A stretch of DNA of 64,000 nucleotides. Source: Membranipora membranacea (Eukaryota > Bryozoa > Gymnolaemata > Cheilostomatida > Membraniporidae). A program made the translations under genes and the position numbers. This document shows, piece by piece, positions 23,514 through 35,580 of the stretch; positions within the stretch are counted from its first letter, which is position 1; every line of letters starts with the position of its first letter. Location: contig OU612070.1 of NCBI GenBank assembly GCA_914767715.1, forward strand, positions 23,610,025 through 23,674,024, in the 5' to 3' direction. Under the pieces are notes generated by a model. The model was not told the origin of the DNA. It made no database searches and saw nothing but the letters and a program-made list of their open reading frames with translations.

Positions 23514-24759
23514 TTAAACAGAATAATTTCCTTTGCTATGATTTTTATTTATTATTATGAATCTAAAATCGATAGGCAAAGTCAGAAAGAGAGATGGCAA
23601 GAGATAGGCACAGAAAGTGATAGAAATGAGTGGTCTGGTCTTCACCAAATAAATCTCATATAATGAGAGCCAAATGAGCTGATATTATCGAAACTAAACA
23701 GGCTAGGAGCAGAGATTTAGCCTTGGCACTATAGAGCTACTGTTTTGACAAAACTCCAAACGGAGATTTACCACGTCTAAAATACTAATAGATATTATAG
23801 CTAAGCAAGTGAGTACAATAAAGTAAGTAAGAAAGTTGTGTACACATATTAAAAGGAGAGGTAACCCCAATAATTATTTAAGATAAATATATTGTAGTGC
23901 CAATGATTCAGTTCGTCGCTGATATACCATTGGGGTGTATGGTTTTAACAATTTCAATGCCCGAAGGGAGCAACAATACCGTACAATACAGTTAAGACCC
24001 AAACCCAACTGAATAGGGCAAACTAACAGTGCAAGATGGCCAAGGTAAGTGGGTAGACTCGGAACACACAACCACCTTCAACGGTTCATTCTTGTAATCA
24101 ATGCAGTTGATGATAAATTTTGTATCCTGTAAACACGATCGGAATCAAATACCTTGATTTGAACAGAGGAATTAATCACTCGTTGTATTCCAATCTTTTC
24201 GTCCTTATACCTTTAAATCATGTATCAACTAACAATGACTGTATCAAAACTCTTACCGACGCTAAACTGAACGTGAATTGAAATGTGAGAGTGATTACTG
24301 TTACAGCTTTCACACATGAGAGTAATTGTAGGGCAATCAGTTAAAGTTAACCTGATATCAAAGCAAGCAAATAATAATTTGGGTGTCTGATATATTAGAT
24401 TTTGTAGTATGTACATAATTTTTATTGAAAAAAGTTGATTATATTACAGTGCCATGGCCATGACCAACTTTGGACTTTACATATTACCACATCTTTGCTC
24501 TTTTGAACGCCGGACAAATGATTGGCTAACACATGACAAATACTTAATACTAAATAAGAAAAGTCACAGAGTTCGGATGAGACAAACTAATCATTTAACA
24601 TATTATATATCACTGAAACCATCCAGCGACATGTTGAGAAAGATTAAAGTATGTATGCTCATTCTATAACATAGAATACTCTGCGTGTTGTCTTCATCTA
24701 GCAGCCAATACCCCAGACCAGGGGTAACATATTTTATCTGTCTCACTTCAATCTTCATC
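23514..24759. other. intergenic DNA between the GPCR and EIF4A3
   Basis: AT-rich with no exon chain recognised. TTTATT at 24421-24426 is AATAAA on the minus strand and could end the EIF4A3 transcript, about 335 bp past its stop. Confidence 0.45.
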
Positions 24760-27700
24760 TTAGATGAGATCAGCAACTGCAACAAACAAGTAAAGCCGTA
24801 AAATTATTCATCACTGAATGTTTGGGCTCATGTTTTGACCTCACACATCCTTCAGCTAAGATGTTGATGTCATGAGCATGAGAGAGCTCAACTTGACTTA
24901 AACCACTGCTGCCACACAGCCAAATGTGTGCTTATAGAATTCTGTATAGCTCAAAACTAATAAAATGAGGCTGCAATCTCAGCATTGTCACCTAATGAGC
25001 AAATAATTTGCACAAACTGGTCGTCAAAATTAGGGTATGAAATTAATTATCTACCGGCACGGGTACGTCACCGTCTTACGAGTGCATACTGTACACGTCA
25101 TTAGCTGGTGCGTAGATTTCATGCCCTGATTTTGAAGAACATTTGGTGCAAATTATTTGCCCATTAGGTGACAATTATGAGATTTAAGTCTCAATTAATT
25201 ATCTTGGAGCTATGCAGAATTCAATGAGCACAAATTTGCATGAGTGGCAGCAGTAGTTAAGTTCTTGATTGGTTCGTATAACATATGAAAGATCATAATT
25301 TGATTCATTACGTCTCTATTCTGTGTGTGAGGGAGATGGGAGATTCAGGGTTTAGGTTTAGTTTGAATAGTGAGTGATATCTATTGATCGCTAAATGAAT
25401 TTGGTGAAAGCACTTGTTTAGATTTACACATGTTTCTACTGACCCAACCATATCTGGAGAGAATGTAAGGAAAAAAGGCTTACCGTTCATTGGCATTTCA
25501 TCAATCTGTGTGGAGTAGTACTGCTCGATATCTCTGAGAATTCTGATGTCATCAGATTTGACAAAGTTGATGGCTACACCCTTCCTTCCGAAACGACCTG
25601 AACGACCAATCCTGTAAATACATGGTCAAAAATATTGAACACAGGGTTGGGGGTGAGGGGAGAGTACAGCATATTACATCTAGTTTCAACAGCAGGTTAC
25701 CAATGAGCTTCTGCTTACTATCTAACATTATAATACTTTAAAATAGGGAAGTAAAACCACGACTCCTATATCATGTGTATGCAGTTGATAGTGTCTTTAC
25801 TTGACAAAAGTCTTGGCAGCTGGCGCTAGTAAATTAATATACCAATTCATCAGAATATCTAAGTGTAACTCATACCTATGGATGTAGAGCTCACGATTGT
25901 TGGGTAAGTCATAGTTGATAACCAGTGAGACCTGCTGGACATCCAGTCCTCTAGCCCAAACATCTGTGGTGATGAGAACTCGAGAGGCTCCTGATCTGAA
26001 CTCCTTCATGATAGCTTCACGCTCCTTCTGAGGCATGTCTCCGTGCATCGAGGACACAGTGAAGTTAGCTTCCTGAGAAAAGAGAGCTCACAACTATACC
26101 GATACTCTTTTTGTTTTTTTAACACTTTTATTGGCAGTCTATTTCATTTCAATATGTACTCTCACTGGTCGTATCTTGGTGACCTTTGGGACTCTGATTT
26201 ACAATCATGGAAAATGAGATCACTTCTTTCTAAATGGGTGGAATAAAATAATGAGGTACAAATTCAAGTTGTCTCCTCTCTGAGCCTTGCGAGGGAAAGG
26301 AAAACAACTCCTAGCATTACCACCTGATTTGATGCCAATACTAAATCATGACAATTTTTTTTACAAATTGATCAATAACACACAATTAATATAATTACAG
26401 CTATACAATGGCTTTCAGCGCAGAAACCCCACAAAGCTAACCTTCATTTTCTCAGTGAGCCAGTCGACTTTACGTTTAGTATTACAGAATATGACAGCTT
26501 GAGTGATGGTCAGAGTGTCGTACAGATCACACAGCGTGTCAAACTTCCACTCCTCTCTCTCTACTGCCACAAAGAACTGTTTAATACCCTCCAGTGTCAA
26601 CTCGTCACTGTCAAAGAATATAATATGTTACACAAAGTCAAATCCTGCATCATCATGAACCAGTGTGATCAAATAAGTCAAGATCTGTTATAGATCGTGC
26701 CCTTGTTTGTCTGTGAGGTCAAAATGAAGAATAATACCGCCAAATTATTCACTCGATTGATTAGGAAGGTTCTGGTTAGGAGGTGGCTCAGTTGGTCAAT
26801 GCGCCGGTACTTCAGCAAGCAGATGCAGTCAATTGACTACTGGGATTTCGTTGGCCCCCAGGTGTGCTCCAACCATGCTTCAGGATGTGGCGCCCAGTAA
26901 GACACATGACTTTTAATAAACCTTTATAATATATTACATAGTGAGCACTCATGATGATTTCTAGTTCATATTATTGCTATGTCAATGATATTACCGTTTG
27001 ACAAGGATTCTAACAGGGTCTGTCATGAACTTCTGAGTCATCTCGAGGATCTCGTGAGGCAGGGTAGCTGAGAGAAGGACTACCTGTGTGGCTGGTGGCA
27101 GGTATCTGTACACATCATAAATTTGCTCTTTGAATCCTAAAAGATAGATTATTGTTGTCAGATGGCCATCATTATTAGAGTGGAAAAATATTTGCCCATA
27201 AAGGTTGAGTATGCCGCCATAGTAAATTTAAGCACATCTGTTCTTGGAAATGCGTAGGTATGAAATCAACACAGGAAAAATGCAACATAAAGATCTGCAG
27301 CCAGCTGCTTTTCAGGCTTCATCGCAAAAAGAACAAAACAAATACCTTCGTAACTTAAATGTATCTGCTATTTTATGGTATAAAGGTATTTGCTATTTCA
27401 TGGTATATCCATACCTTTGTTCAACATCTCGTCAGCCTCGTCAAGTATGAACATCTTGATAGATCTCGTTCTGAGGTTACGTCTTCGGATCATATCAAAA
27501 ACACGTCCCGGAGTACCAGACACAATATGCTGCCCATAGTCGAGCTTTCTGATATCCTCTCCCAGGTTAGTACCTCCGATACATGAGTGACATTGTACAC
27601 TCATGTAATCACCTAACGCCAGTATTACCTGAGAAAATATATCAAGGATTATCATGCACATTTATTGTTGGTGATACAAGAAATGGATATACACTGGAGC

Positions 27701-29462
27701 TTCTTTATGCTGACATCACTATTTTGTGCAGATGTTCTATACGTAAGCATGACATCCAATCCAGCCATGAAAGGGGGACTGCCAGTACAAACGTTGTGAG
27801 CCTTAAAGCCCTCGTCAATTTAATTGAAATTAAGGACAGATAAGAACTGAAACTCAGCAAGCCTTTATGACTAACAAAAACATGTGGTGATATAGAATGT
27901 TATATTGATGTAATAAACTATTTAAAATTCAAAACCCATCGATGATATGGCCACCATGATACTCCCATATGAACTGAACCGATCAACTGAACGTGACTAA
28001 CAATGAATCAGCATTGGGAGGTGTGATTCAACAGAGTGGGCCTTTTTTACAAATATAAACAAACCTTCTGAATCTGTGTGGCAAGCTCTCTTGTCGGGGA
28101 GAGGCAGAGCACTTGTGTTTCACGGATCTGTGTGTCTATAGACTGTAGAGATGATATGGAGAAAGTGGCAGTTTTACCGGTTCCGGACTGAGCCCTGAAT
28201 TAAAACAGTGCATCAATTTTATTGCATTATATCAAAACAAAAGAGGCTACCAAAATCCTTGAAACAGCAGGGCAAATGCAAGGCTTAGACAAAATTAAAT
28301 AGTAAAGAGCTGCATAGCTACTCAAATCCTAATCCAATAATTATGTGAGTCCTAATCTTGGTCCTAGGTAGTTAGATGGTAATGTTCAAAAATGACAGGC
28401 TGTCATGAGCCTTGGCATGTCAAAGCATGGGGCATGTTAAGCAAAGATTACCTTGTTTAATTACCACCAAGCAACTCACATCATGTATTTTTTTGTACGT
28501 TCCACTTCCCAGCTTTTGATTTGAAGGCTTAGGGAATGTGTCCGCCCTTATCCATTAATCATACCAGGTTGACTAGGTTAAATGGCACGCGACAGCCATA
28601 TCAGGTAGTACTAGACAACAATGCACCCGGTGAGGCTCGGACCCAGGACCTTGTGATCCAAAATCAAACGCCTCTAACACTGAGCTATTCACTGTACTTA
28701 CTGTGCAATCACATCTCTTCCTTTCACGATCTGTTTTATAGCTCTCTGTTGGATTGCAGACGGTTTCTCAAAACCTGGTAAGAACAAAACACATGGCACT
28801 CATGAAACATTTTCATATGTATTTATCAATTCAATCCCTAACAGTTACAATGATTCATTATTTATGGCTAAATCTAATGAATGGACTTTTTATCTGTAAT
28901 AATCATCTAAAATCTAGTAAACTTATTCGTATGAATGGTTATAACAAGGGGGATCACATGTTAGGTAGTTCTGGCAATTGGTATTAGGAATTGAAATGCT
29001 CAAATTGAAACAATCAACCACCACCAGTTACAAGTAAGCAACAATCAATTCAATCAATGCAATTATTTGATATATCAATTGAAGAACACCCAAACACATT
29101 CCATCAGAGCCACGAATATTGAATTTATATAGCCCAATATTTAAGCAATGAGAAAGAAATTTTGCAAGTGTCATATTAGGGATTTAAATCCTACTTTCCA
29201 TAAAACTATGGTTTGAACTCACTGAATGAATGAACTATTTCATTGTTTGTAGTTGATCAGTCAAATGAAGGAACTCACTCACTTATTAAGAGTTGTATTC
29301 ATTGGTGAATTCGGGAGTTAACTTACCATAAGCATATATTCCTCTAAGTAAGTCATCTTTAAGGTTCAATGAATCGAATGTGGGGGTGACATCAACATCC
29401 TCTGATGTCTCAAATTCGATTGTTTTCAACAGCTCTTCGGGAATCACACCTCGCTTAGCCAT
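24760..29462 (-). CDS. EIF4A3: eukaryotic initiation factor 4A-III (DEAD-box RNA helicase)
   Basis: Nine exons, highest coordinate first: 29462-29327, 28774-28702, 28194-28065, 27628-27415, 27136-26995, 26607-26442, 26072-25876, 25611-25484, 24776-24760. All phases fit and give 400 residues; human eIF4A3 has 411. Helicase motifs in order: AQSGTGKT (71-78), PTRELA, GG and TPGR, DEAD (176-179), SAT (207-209), ARGLD and HRIGRSGR (352-359). The stretch [20 protein letters not shown] and the C-terminus MPMN+VADLI are diagnostic of eIF4A-III rather than eIF4A-I/II. It is the RNA clamp of the exon junction complex, acting in splicing-coupled mRNA marking, localisation and nonsense-mediated decay. 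The last exon carries only 17 coding bases including the stop. It is divergent from the SYNJ2BP-like gene. Confidence 0.97.
24888..25267. mobile_element. 380-bp palindromic element in the last EIF4A3 intron
   Basis: The two halves are inverted copies. CCACTGCTGCCACACAG and GCAATCTCAGCATTGTCACC on the left pair with GTGGCAGCAGTAGTTAAG and GGTGACAATTATGAGA on the right, with CACCTAATGAGCAAATAATT / AATTATTTGCCCATTAGGTG in the middle. It looks like a fold-back MITE; ends and TSD are not sharp. Confidence 0.55.
26776..26930 (+). repeat. tRNA-derived SINE-like sequence in an EIF4A3 intron
   Basis: An A-box-like TGGCTCAGTTGG opens the segment. Downstream CCATGCTTCAGGATGTGGC recurs as CCATGCTTCGGGATGTGGC near 59017-59035, followed in both places by a ...TTTTTAAT/CTTTTAAT tail. 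That pattern suggests two members of a tRNA-headed SINE family. Confidence 0.4.
28627..28694 (-). repeat. tRNA-like sequence next to an EIF4A3 donor site
   Basis: The minus strand reads GAATAGCTCAGTGTTAGAGGC (A box at TAGCTCAGTGTTAGAG) and then GGGTCCGAGCC (B-box-like). A full acceptor stem is not evident, so a tRNA pseudogene or tRNA-derived SINE is more likely than a working tRNA. It lies within ten bases of the donor of exon 2. Confidence 0.4.
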
Positions 29463-29772
29463 TTTTTAGTTTTGAGAAGAACATGTTTATATGTCCCGAT
29501 TGGTATGAAACGAAAAATAAATCTCTGTTTTAATCAATTGGTCAATATCGAATATATCTACTGAATTTTTTAATTCAAAAAAGTAAAAGTTTATGAAAAA
29601 TTGACTATATTATGGCCAATATGACAGAGAAGCAGAGCTATTATTTTGTTATAGACAAAGACTGAATTTATATTTTTCCAAAGGAAGCAGTGGCAACAAT
29701 CAAAAAAGTGAAAAAACTGGCCAGCCTGAAAACTGCAGTAAAGCCTGCCTTTAAAACTTGGTGTCAACCAGG
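29463..29772. promoter_or_regulatory. shared divergent promoter region, EIF4A3 / SYNJ2BP-like
   Basis: Only 310 bp separate the two start codons, which face away from each other, so both promoters and 5' UTRs must fit here. There is no evident TATA box at a convincing position for either gene. This is an inference from gene spacing. Confidence 0.5.
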
Positions 29773-32719
29773 ATGCAGAATGGCAGGACCACTGGTGATG
29801 GTCACAACCGAAAGCAGGATGATGATATAATTGAGATCACCCTGAATAGAACTGAGCAAGGTTGGTAATGAATCAATTCAAGTTGATAATGATTGATTAG
29901 TTAGGTACTTGTGTAGTACTAGCTAATTAATAGATAGGAGGGTGGGTAAGTAGTAGATCCACCCAACAACAATGATTGTTGGGTGGATTATAGGGAGAAT
30001 TCTCCCTGGGTGGATCTACTAGTACTAGCTACCTAATCAATCATCCATCAACAACAAGGGATGATGGAGTAGTAGACTGAACATTAATACAAAAGTATAT
30101 ATCATTATCATTTATAGTCAAGAATGCCAATTTTATTTTACTTTGGGGATGACAGCAAACTGAGTCATACTCATTCATTCAAAAAAACCAGTCCCTGTAG
30201 TAGTGGATCATCAATTCAATAGCCAATGGTACTTTATTCAAAATAAAATCAATCAATGATCTGTTAAAATTATGAAGTTCAAGTTCGATGAAATCGTCTA
30301 CAACCTCCTGGCATAATATATTGGCATGCATGGCTATCGATTGAGCTCTTTCAAAAGATGGAATAGTATGAAATAGTAGGCTACCAAGGCTTCATCCTGT
30401 TTTATGATGCAATGTTATTATAAGTTTATTGTGATGGTTGGTGGTACACGCTTGTTAACTCAAAACTGGTCAGTGCAAACAAAGAGTTAAAGGTGAATTA
30501 CTTACAGCAGTCTGTCAGAAATTTGTTGGGCTCAGTTGCTGTTTGTCGCTTTGGGTTTCGCAAGTGATTGTTGTGGATGTTATAGGTACCCTTTTTTCCT
30601 TTTTTAAGTTGAGGTTACTAAAAGGTTATGCCAAGAGCCCCTCAGGATATACCCGTTTATGGAGTTCTTCAAGATACTTATCTTTATTGGAGTTATGCTC
30701 TCATTTGCAATGTATAGGCAACATCCATACTCCTCAAAGTTTATTCACAATTATATCAGAGAGTTTGTCCCAAACTTCCTGATTATATATACCCTATAGG
30801 AGTTTAGTATTCGCGGCATTTAGGATTCGCTTTTAGCGTTTTTGCCTAAGTCGCGAAATTTTATGATAGCGGAAATTACTTCCTAAGCAATAAACACCAC
30901 TCAGTTTCATGAACAATGTAAAATTATACAGGAATACACCTTACCTACGCATGCAAGGCAGTGTGGTGTAGTGGTCTAAATGTCTGCCTTGCAACCAGAT
31001 GGAGGGTTATGCCCTGGGTTTGAATCCCAGCTTGGACATTTTTTAAAAATTTTTGCTAGTAAGCCTACTAGCGAAATTTAGTGTATCTTAAATTAAACTC
31101 ACTCACCATAGTAGCGAAATTAAACCCTAGCTAAATTAAACTCCTATAGGGTAAACAAAATCATTTGACCCATGGTCCTTGTGCTCTCCCAACGCTAATT
31201 ATATCATATGACTACATGAGAATAAGTGTTTAATACAACATTAATAATGGGAATATTTGTCAACATTATAATGCAGAATTTATACTAGCCTGTCTTAACA
31301 AGCTTGTTGTTGCTCTTTACTGGTATCATCATATTAATTTCAGATCATTCTTAGCTTCAACTCTTAGCCAAGAGGTTATATCATGAGTGATACTTTTCAC
31401 ATTTTGACATGTCATATTATTTGATCTTGTGGAGTGAAAACTCTGCGGAAAGCGTATGGTCTCAGCTGTTTTCTCTTTCTTTTACAGAAGGTCTTGGGTT
31501 TAACATAAGAGGCGGATATGATATGCCACACATCCCAGAAGACAGTGGTATATTTGTCACAAAAATACGAGAGCAGGGAGCTGCAGCGGCAGATGGACGG
31601 CTAGCTGAGGGGGATAAAATAATACAGGTGAGGTCATAAGTTCAGAACCAGAGAGAGTGAGGCATTCACTGTAGTCTACCACTGTGAAGCGATGCGGCTC
31701 ATGGTTGTTCATGTGTCAGTTTTGCTATACAATTAACTTAAAAAGATAGAGCATGACTGTGGGCAGCAAGTTGCAAGTTGTTTGCATTGGGTAATGCAGT
31801 TCAGTTCCCAGGCCAACAGTTGTAAAATGGTTCATTTCACAACCATCATTGAGCCAATATTGCAGTCATATCTAACTCAGGAAAGCAATTTTTTTAATCT
31901 TGTGGTCAGAAAAATTACAGCTGTATTCATAAGAAAAACACCACACTTCTTTTAAAACATTTTGTATCTCTTTCTGCAAAGACTCCTTAGGTCTAATTTG
32001 AACTTCAATAACCTTGGTTATTCTCAACTTTCTATTTCCTTTAGATAAATGGGCAATCATTAGAAAATCTATCCCACAGGACAGCAGTAACAATTTTCAA
32101 AAGAGCAGGTAACTTAGTGAAGCTGGTAGTACTACAAGACGCAGAACGCAAAATAGTGGTGAGTCGGCCAATCTGGTCTAACCATAAACAGATAAATACT
32201 TTATAGTATTATGTTATTTGTTATATTATATGTTATTATTTATATGTTTGGGGGCCTAACTAACTATACATGATATTTGTATGATGGTACTGAGTGCAAC
32301 ATCTTATACAGTCTTTGATATTTGAATTTCTGCTGACAGTCAAATTCGATGATTGATCTTGATTCGAGTCTATACCAGCCGACCCACAGGGTCAGTAATG
32401 AGAGCGGTTCCGTTTTAAGTTGCACTGCATGCAATTTGTTGGCAATATCCATCTTAATTCACCTAGAGTAAATGCCATGACGAACATTACATGTGATCAT
32501 GACTGTTTTTAGGAAGCATCACAGAAGCGAGTATTACCGAAGACATCAAGTAGCAGCAAAGAAGCCATAATTATCGGACTCGGGGCATTGCTCATATGTG
32601 GCTTTGCTGTGTATAAATTTAGGGATAATATTAAGACTCTATTCACTAGACTTTTACCGAGTAAACCAGAAAGAATTTATTACGGAACACCTTTATATCC
32701 ACCGTATGGATCAAGGTAA
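29773..32719 (+). CDS. SYNJ2BP/OMP25-like PDZ protein with membrane segment
   Basis: Exons 29773-29860, 31488-31627, 32045-32158 and 32513-32719 are in phase and give 182 residues. A single PDZ domain begins [11 protein letters not shown], with the carboxylate-binding loop [10 protein letters not shown], then [30 protein letters not shown] and [15 protein letters not shown]. This order and wording match synaptojanin-2-binding protein (OMP25), a mitochondrial outer-membrane PDZ protein. A hydrophobic segment ([19 protein letters not shown]) follows. In vertebrate SYNJ2BP this anchor is close to the C-terminus; here a basic, proline- and tyrosine-containing tail of about 35 residues follows, so the protein is longer than the usual 145. 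Mitochondrial location is inferred from the family. Confidence 0.85.
29881..30055. repeat. inverted-repeat hairpin in the SYNJ2BP-like intron 1
   Basis: AGTAGATCCACCCA pairs with TGGGTGGATCTACT and TGATTGATTAG pairs with CTAATCAATCA further out. A perfect inner GGGAGAATTCTCCC and CCACCCAACAA..TTGTTGGGTGG nest inside. It is probably a MITE; the limits are approximate. Confidence 0.5.
30792..31151. mobile_element. TA-flanked MITE carrying a tRNA-like unit
   Basis: Ends CCCTATAGGAGTTTA and TAAACTCCTATAGGG are perfect inverted repeats, flanked on both sides by TA. The 360-bp interior holds a tRNA-Ala-like sequence, and the words TAGCGAAATT / GCGAAATTTTA recur in both halves. A Tc1/mariner-type MITE is inferred from the TA duplication. 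It lies in intron 1 of the SYNJ2BP-like gene. Confidence 0.65.
30957..31038 (+). tRNA. tRNA-Ala(UGC)-like sequence inside a MITE, probably not a working tRNA
   Basis: A box TGGTGTAGTGG and B box GGTTTGAATCC are at tRNA spacing, with a T-arm CTGGG/CCCAG, an anticodon loop CTTGCAA (anticodon TGC) on a four-pair stem, and a run of six T at 31039-31044 as a Pol III stop. The acceptor strands do not pair, so this looks like a tRNA-derived Pol III unit and not a mature tRNA gene. Confidence 0.45.
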
Positions 32720-35580
32720 TAGAAATTCATGAAAAGTATTACTTCGACTCATCTCCAAGATTGAAGTCAACTGGACTAGAAATGACTCTTAACATTCTAC
32801 CAAACAATCTATGGACTGTAGTGAGACTGTAGGAAAACCTCATGACTGGACTTACCAAATTAAAAAGTGTGTTCAATTTTGGTACACAGTAATTAATCCT
32901 GTTTATACATTACATTCTAATATCGAGATAACCGACTCACTTCGATGAGGCAAGGTAAGGACTGTAAGAGTTCTCCATATCACCTGATCCTGCCTCTCCT
33001 CAATAATACCAAAATCATTCATGTCATGTCCTTAACTAAGCTTTAATTTTTTTATGTGATTATATGGTAATTTTTAGGCTAGCCTCTGTTGATCTCGTTC
33101 TTTTTTTCCATCAGGTGCATGAGTGAAAAATCATAAATTGCAGCACTGTCATCATCAAAATCTATTTTGTCCTTTGCAATCAATTAATTGTCATCTGATT
33201 CATAATGTTATGACTGGCATGGATTTAGCATGCTGCTTCTATCTGATTTCATTCTGGTAATTTTCACTGTGTGATGTATTTTACCTTCACTCGCAAAGTT
33301 TTCGTAGCAGATACGAATAAATCTGTAAGCTCAAGACCAAGAAACAGATCAGTTACCACCATTATGATTTTGCATGTACCAGGTAACAACAAATTGTTCA
33401 TTTGCCTATATTATATCAGTATTAAATATTGTATCAGTGCTCGAAGACCCGACTTCCGCAATATCTCTCTGCCACAGATCCAAAGGAATGTCCATGTATT
33501 GGTTATATATTTATAATCAAGAAAAATATTCGATATTTTTATTCAGTGCCAGAGAATAATGCAAATCGGTGTAAAATACAGGTTGATAATAAGGAAAGTT
33601 ATCAATCACAAGTTATCCTCCCTTGGCACAAGTGGAAGTTTTCTCATATGGAATTTCCAGCCTACACAGGCGCAGCATGCCGGAAACACATGTAAACAAG
33701 TTTCAAGTTTTCTTGATTCACTTCATCCTAACATGGACTTTTGAGGTCATCAATCTCAATCAGTAAAGAGCCAGGGTTTGTATTCATATAAGGATTAGTG
33801 AACCCTTCCACTGAGTGAATGAAGCTGCCCATACATACTTTATTTGATGAATTTAATCATCTGCAACTCTTTCAGCTAATAATTTTGAATTCGAAAATGA
33901 AAATAACTTATTTATTATTATTCATTCAATTCAGCAAACTCCTCGAGGTCGAAGGCTAAGCGGGATTTTTCCTTTAATACTCAAATTAAGGTAGTTCAAT
34001 CTCTGCAGGGTGAAAAATCAAAGTGAGTCTGAGTTAGATCTAAGGCATTACAAACATAGGATTAAAAGCTTGGCCATCGCATAAAACGCAGGCAGAGCGA
34101 GACAGGAGATCACAGTCCGCCCACTGGCTGTAGAGCAAACAAGTCTCTCTGACTTGTGTATGAGTTGTACTGTGCTCAATGTGGTGAATTTGAGTAGTGA
34201 ACTATGGCACGAGGGGCGGGTGCCTTGACGATCAGCGATGTTGCGCCGATGAGTTATGGAAAGCAAACCTCCCTGCACTGGTTTGGCTTAGAGTATAATG
34301 AGCATGAGAGTGATGGGGCGAACATTGTTGCACTGAAACAATGACGAGTTGGCTGCCTCCCTGGTTTCGCAACAGCGTAAACACACCAATTATGTCAAAC
34401 CACCGAAACTTACAAAATGCACTGAGGGATCGATGAGATTGATTGAGATGCTCATCAACACAAAGGGGTGGCTTCATGCTGCTGGGGCCGGCCATGAGGA
34501 GGTTGTACTAGAGAAGGCCTCGGAACAGCGCTTGACTCATGGTTTCTAGCTAAAGACCTGTGTGTTGTGCAGTGGTACGCGCACCACTGTATGTTGTATC
34601 CCCATTCAATTCAAGGATTCAAAATCATATGATGATGAAAGAGCTGCAGGTGACTAAATCCATCAACTGAGGTACAGTATGTATGTACGAGCAGCTTAGG
34701 AGCTGGTCTTTCAAACAAAATACTCGGGGAAATGCTGTCCAAATTTTTTTGGACTCAAGAGTCCTTCATCATGAAGATTGAAGGTCTAAGTTTGATGTGT
34801 CTTCAGACTGAACCATGAATGAATTTTACCTTCATTCAAGCAACAAATAATCAACTCAAGGGAAGGCAGTCAAAAATTGCCAAAGACTCAGGTTTTGGGA
34901 TAGACCTGTGGATTCGCTAGTGATATAACATAAATAATATCTACCTGGTTGGGGCGCTAGCCTTCCCTTCCAGTCTTGAAATCATTGTAACTATTAATTG
35001 GCAGGAAAGATCAAAACTAAGCTTGTGGTCAGCCCCTATCTATCACTTACTGTATCTATCTATATGGTATTCGGCTAGGCATGGTTTTCACTTAGCTTGC
35101 CTTGACCACCTTTTGTAGAGATGTTATCCGCCAAAGCCAACAAGCCACCTACCTACCTAGGAGCTTATCATCCACAGGTCTACTAGCTGTAGTAAGACAC
35201 TGTGGCGTATGCCACACTGGTCGTGCACCAACTCACTGCAGTTATTGGTGTTATAGATATATTAATTTATCAGCTGTTAAAGGGGTAAAGCCCACTCTCT
35301 TCGTCAACTCACACAAAGTTCTCAAAATACATTCATAAGTCATGTGACATAGAATATTTAGTTAGTGAGATTTGGACTAATGTACAAAAATAATCCTTCT
35401 TAGTGCCTTGATCAGCATCCTATTAATATTTATATAAAGGTAAATGTCTGCAACAAGATGTGAAACGTATGGTGTTAACTGGTTTTTTGCCACATCATAT
35501 CAAATTCTCAATGATTAGTTTTTTTTAGGTTTTATAGTTAACTTGTTGGAAGATAGTTGGGTCCCAACATCGCTGTTAAT
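32720..35580. other. intergenic DNA between the SYNJ2BP-like gene and IMP4
   Basis: Several overlapping short open frames at 33270-33745 and 34050-34550 do not resemble known proteins and show no splice-phase logic. The latter block is more GC-rich than its surroundings and may be a decayed repeat. Nothing else was identified. Confidence 0.45.

Noticed and set aside
33271-33744. Four overlapping plus-strand open frames
   Set aside because: No family resemblance or splice structure; frames overlap each other.
34048-34549. Three overlapping open frames on both strands
   Set aside because: No recognisable domain, no compatible splice sites, and mutual overlap suggests non-coding DNA with higher GC.
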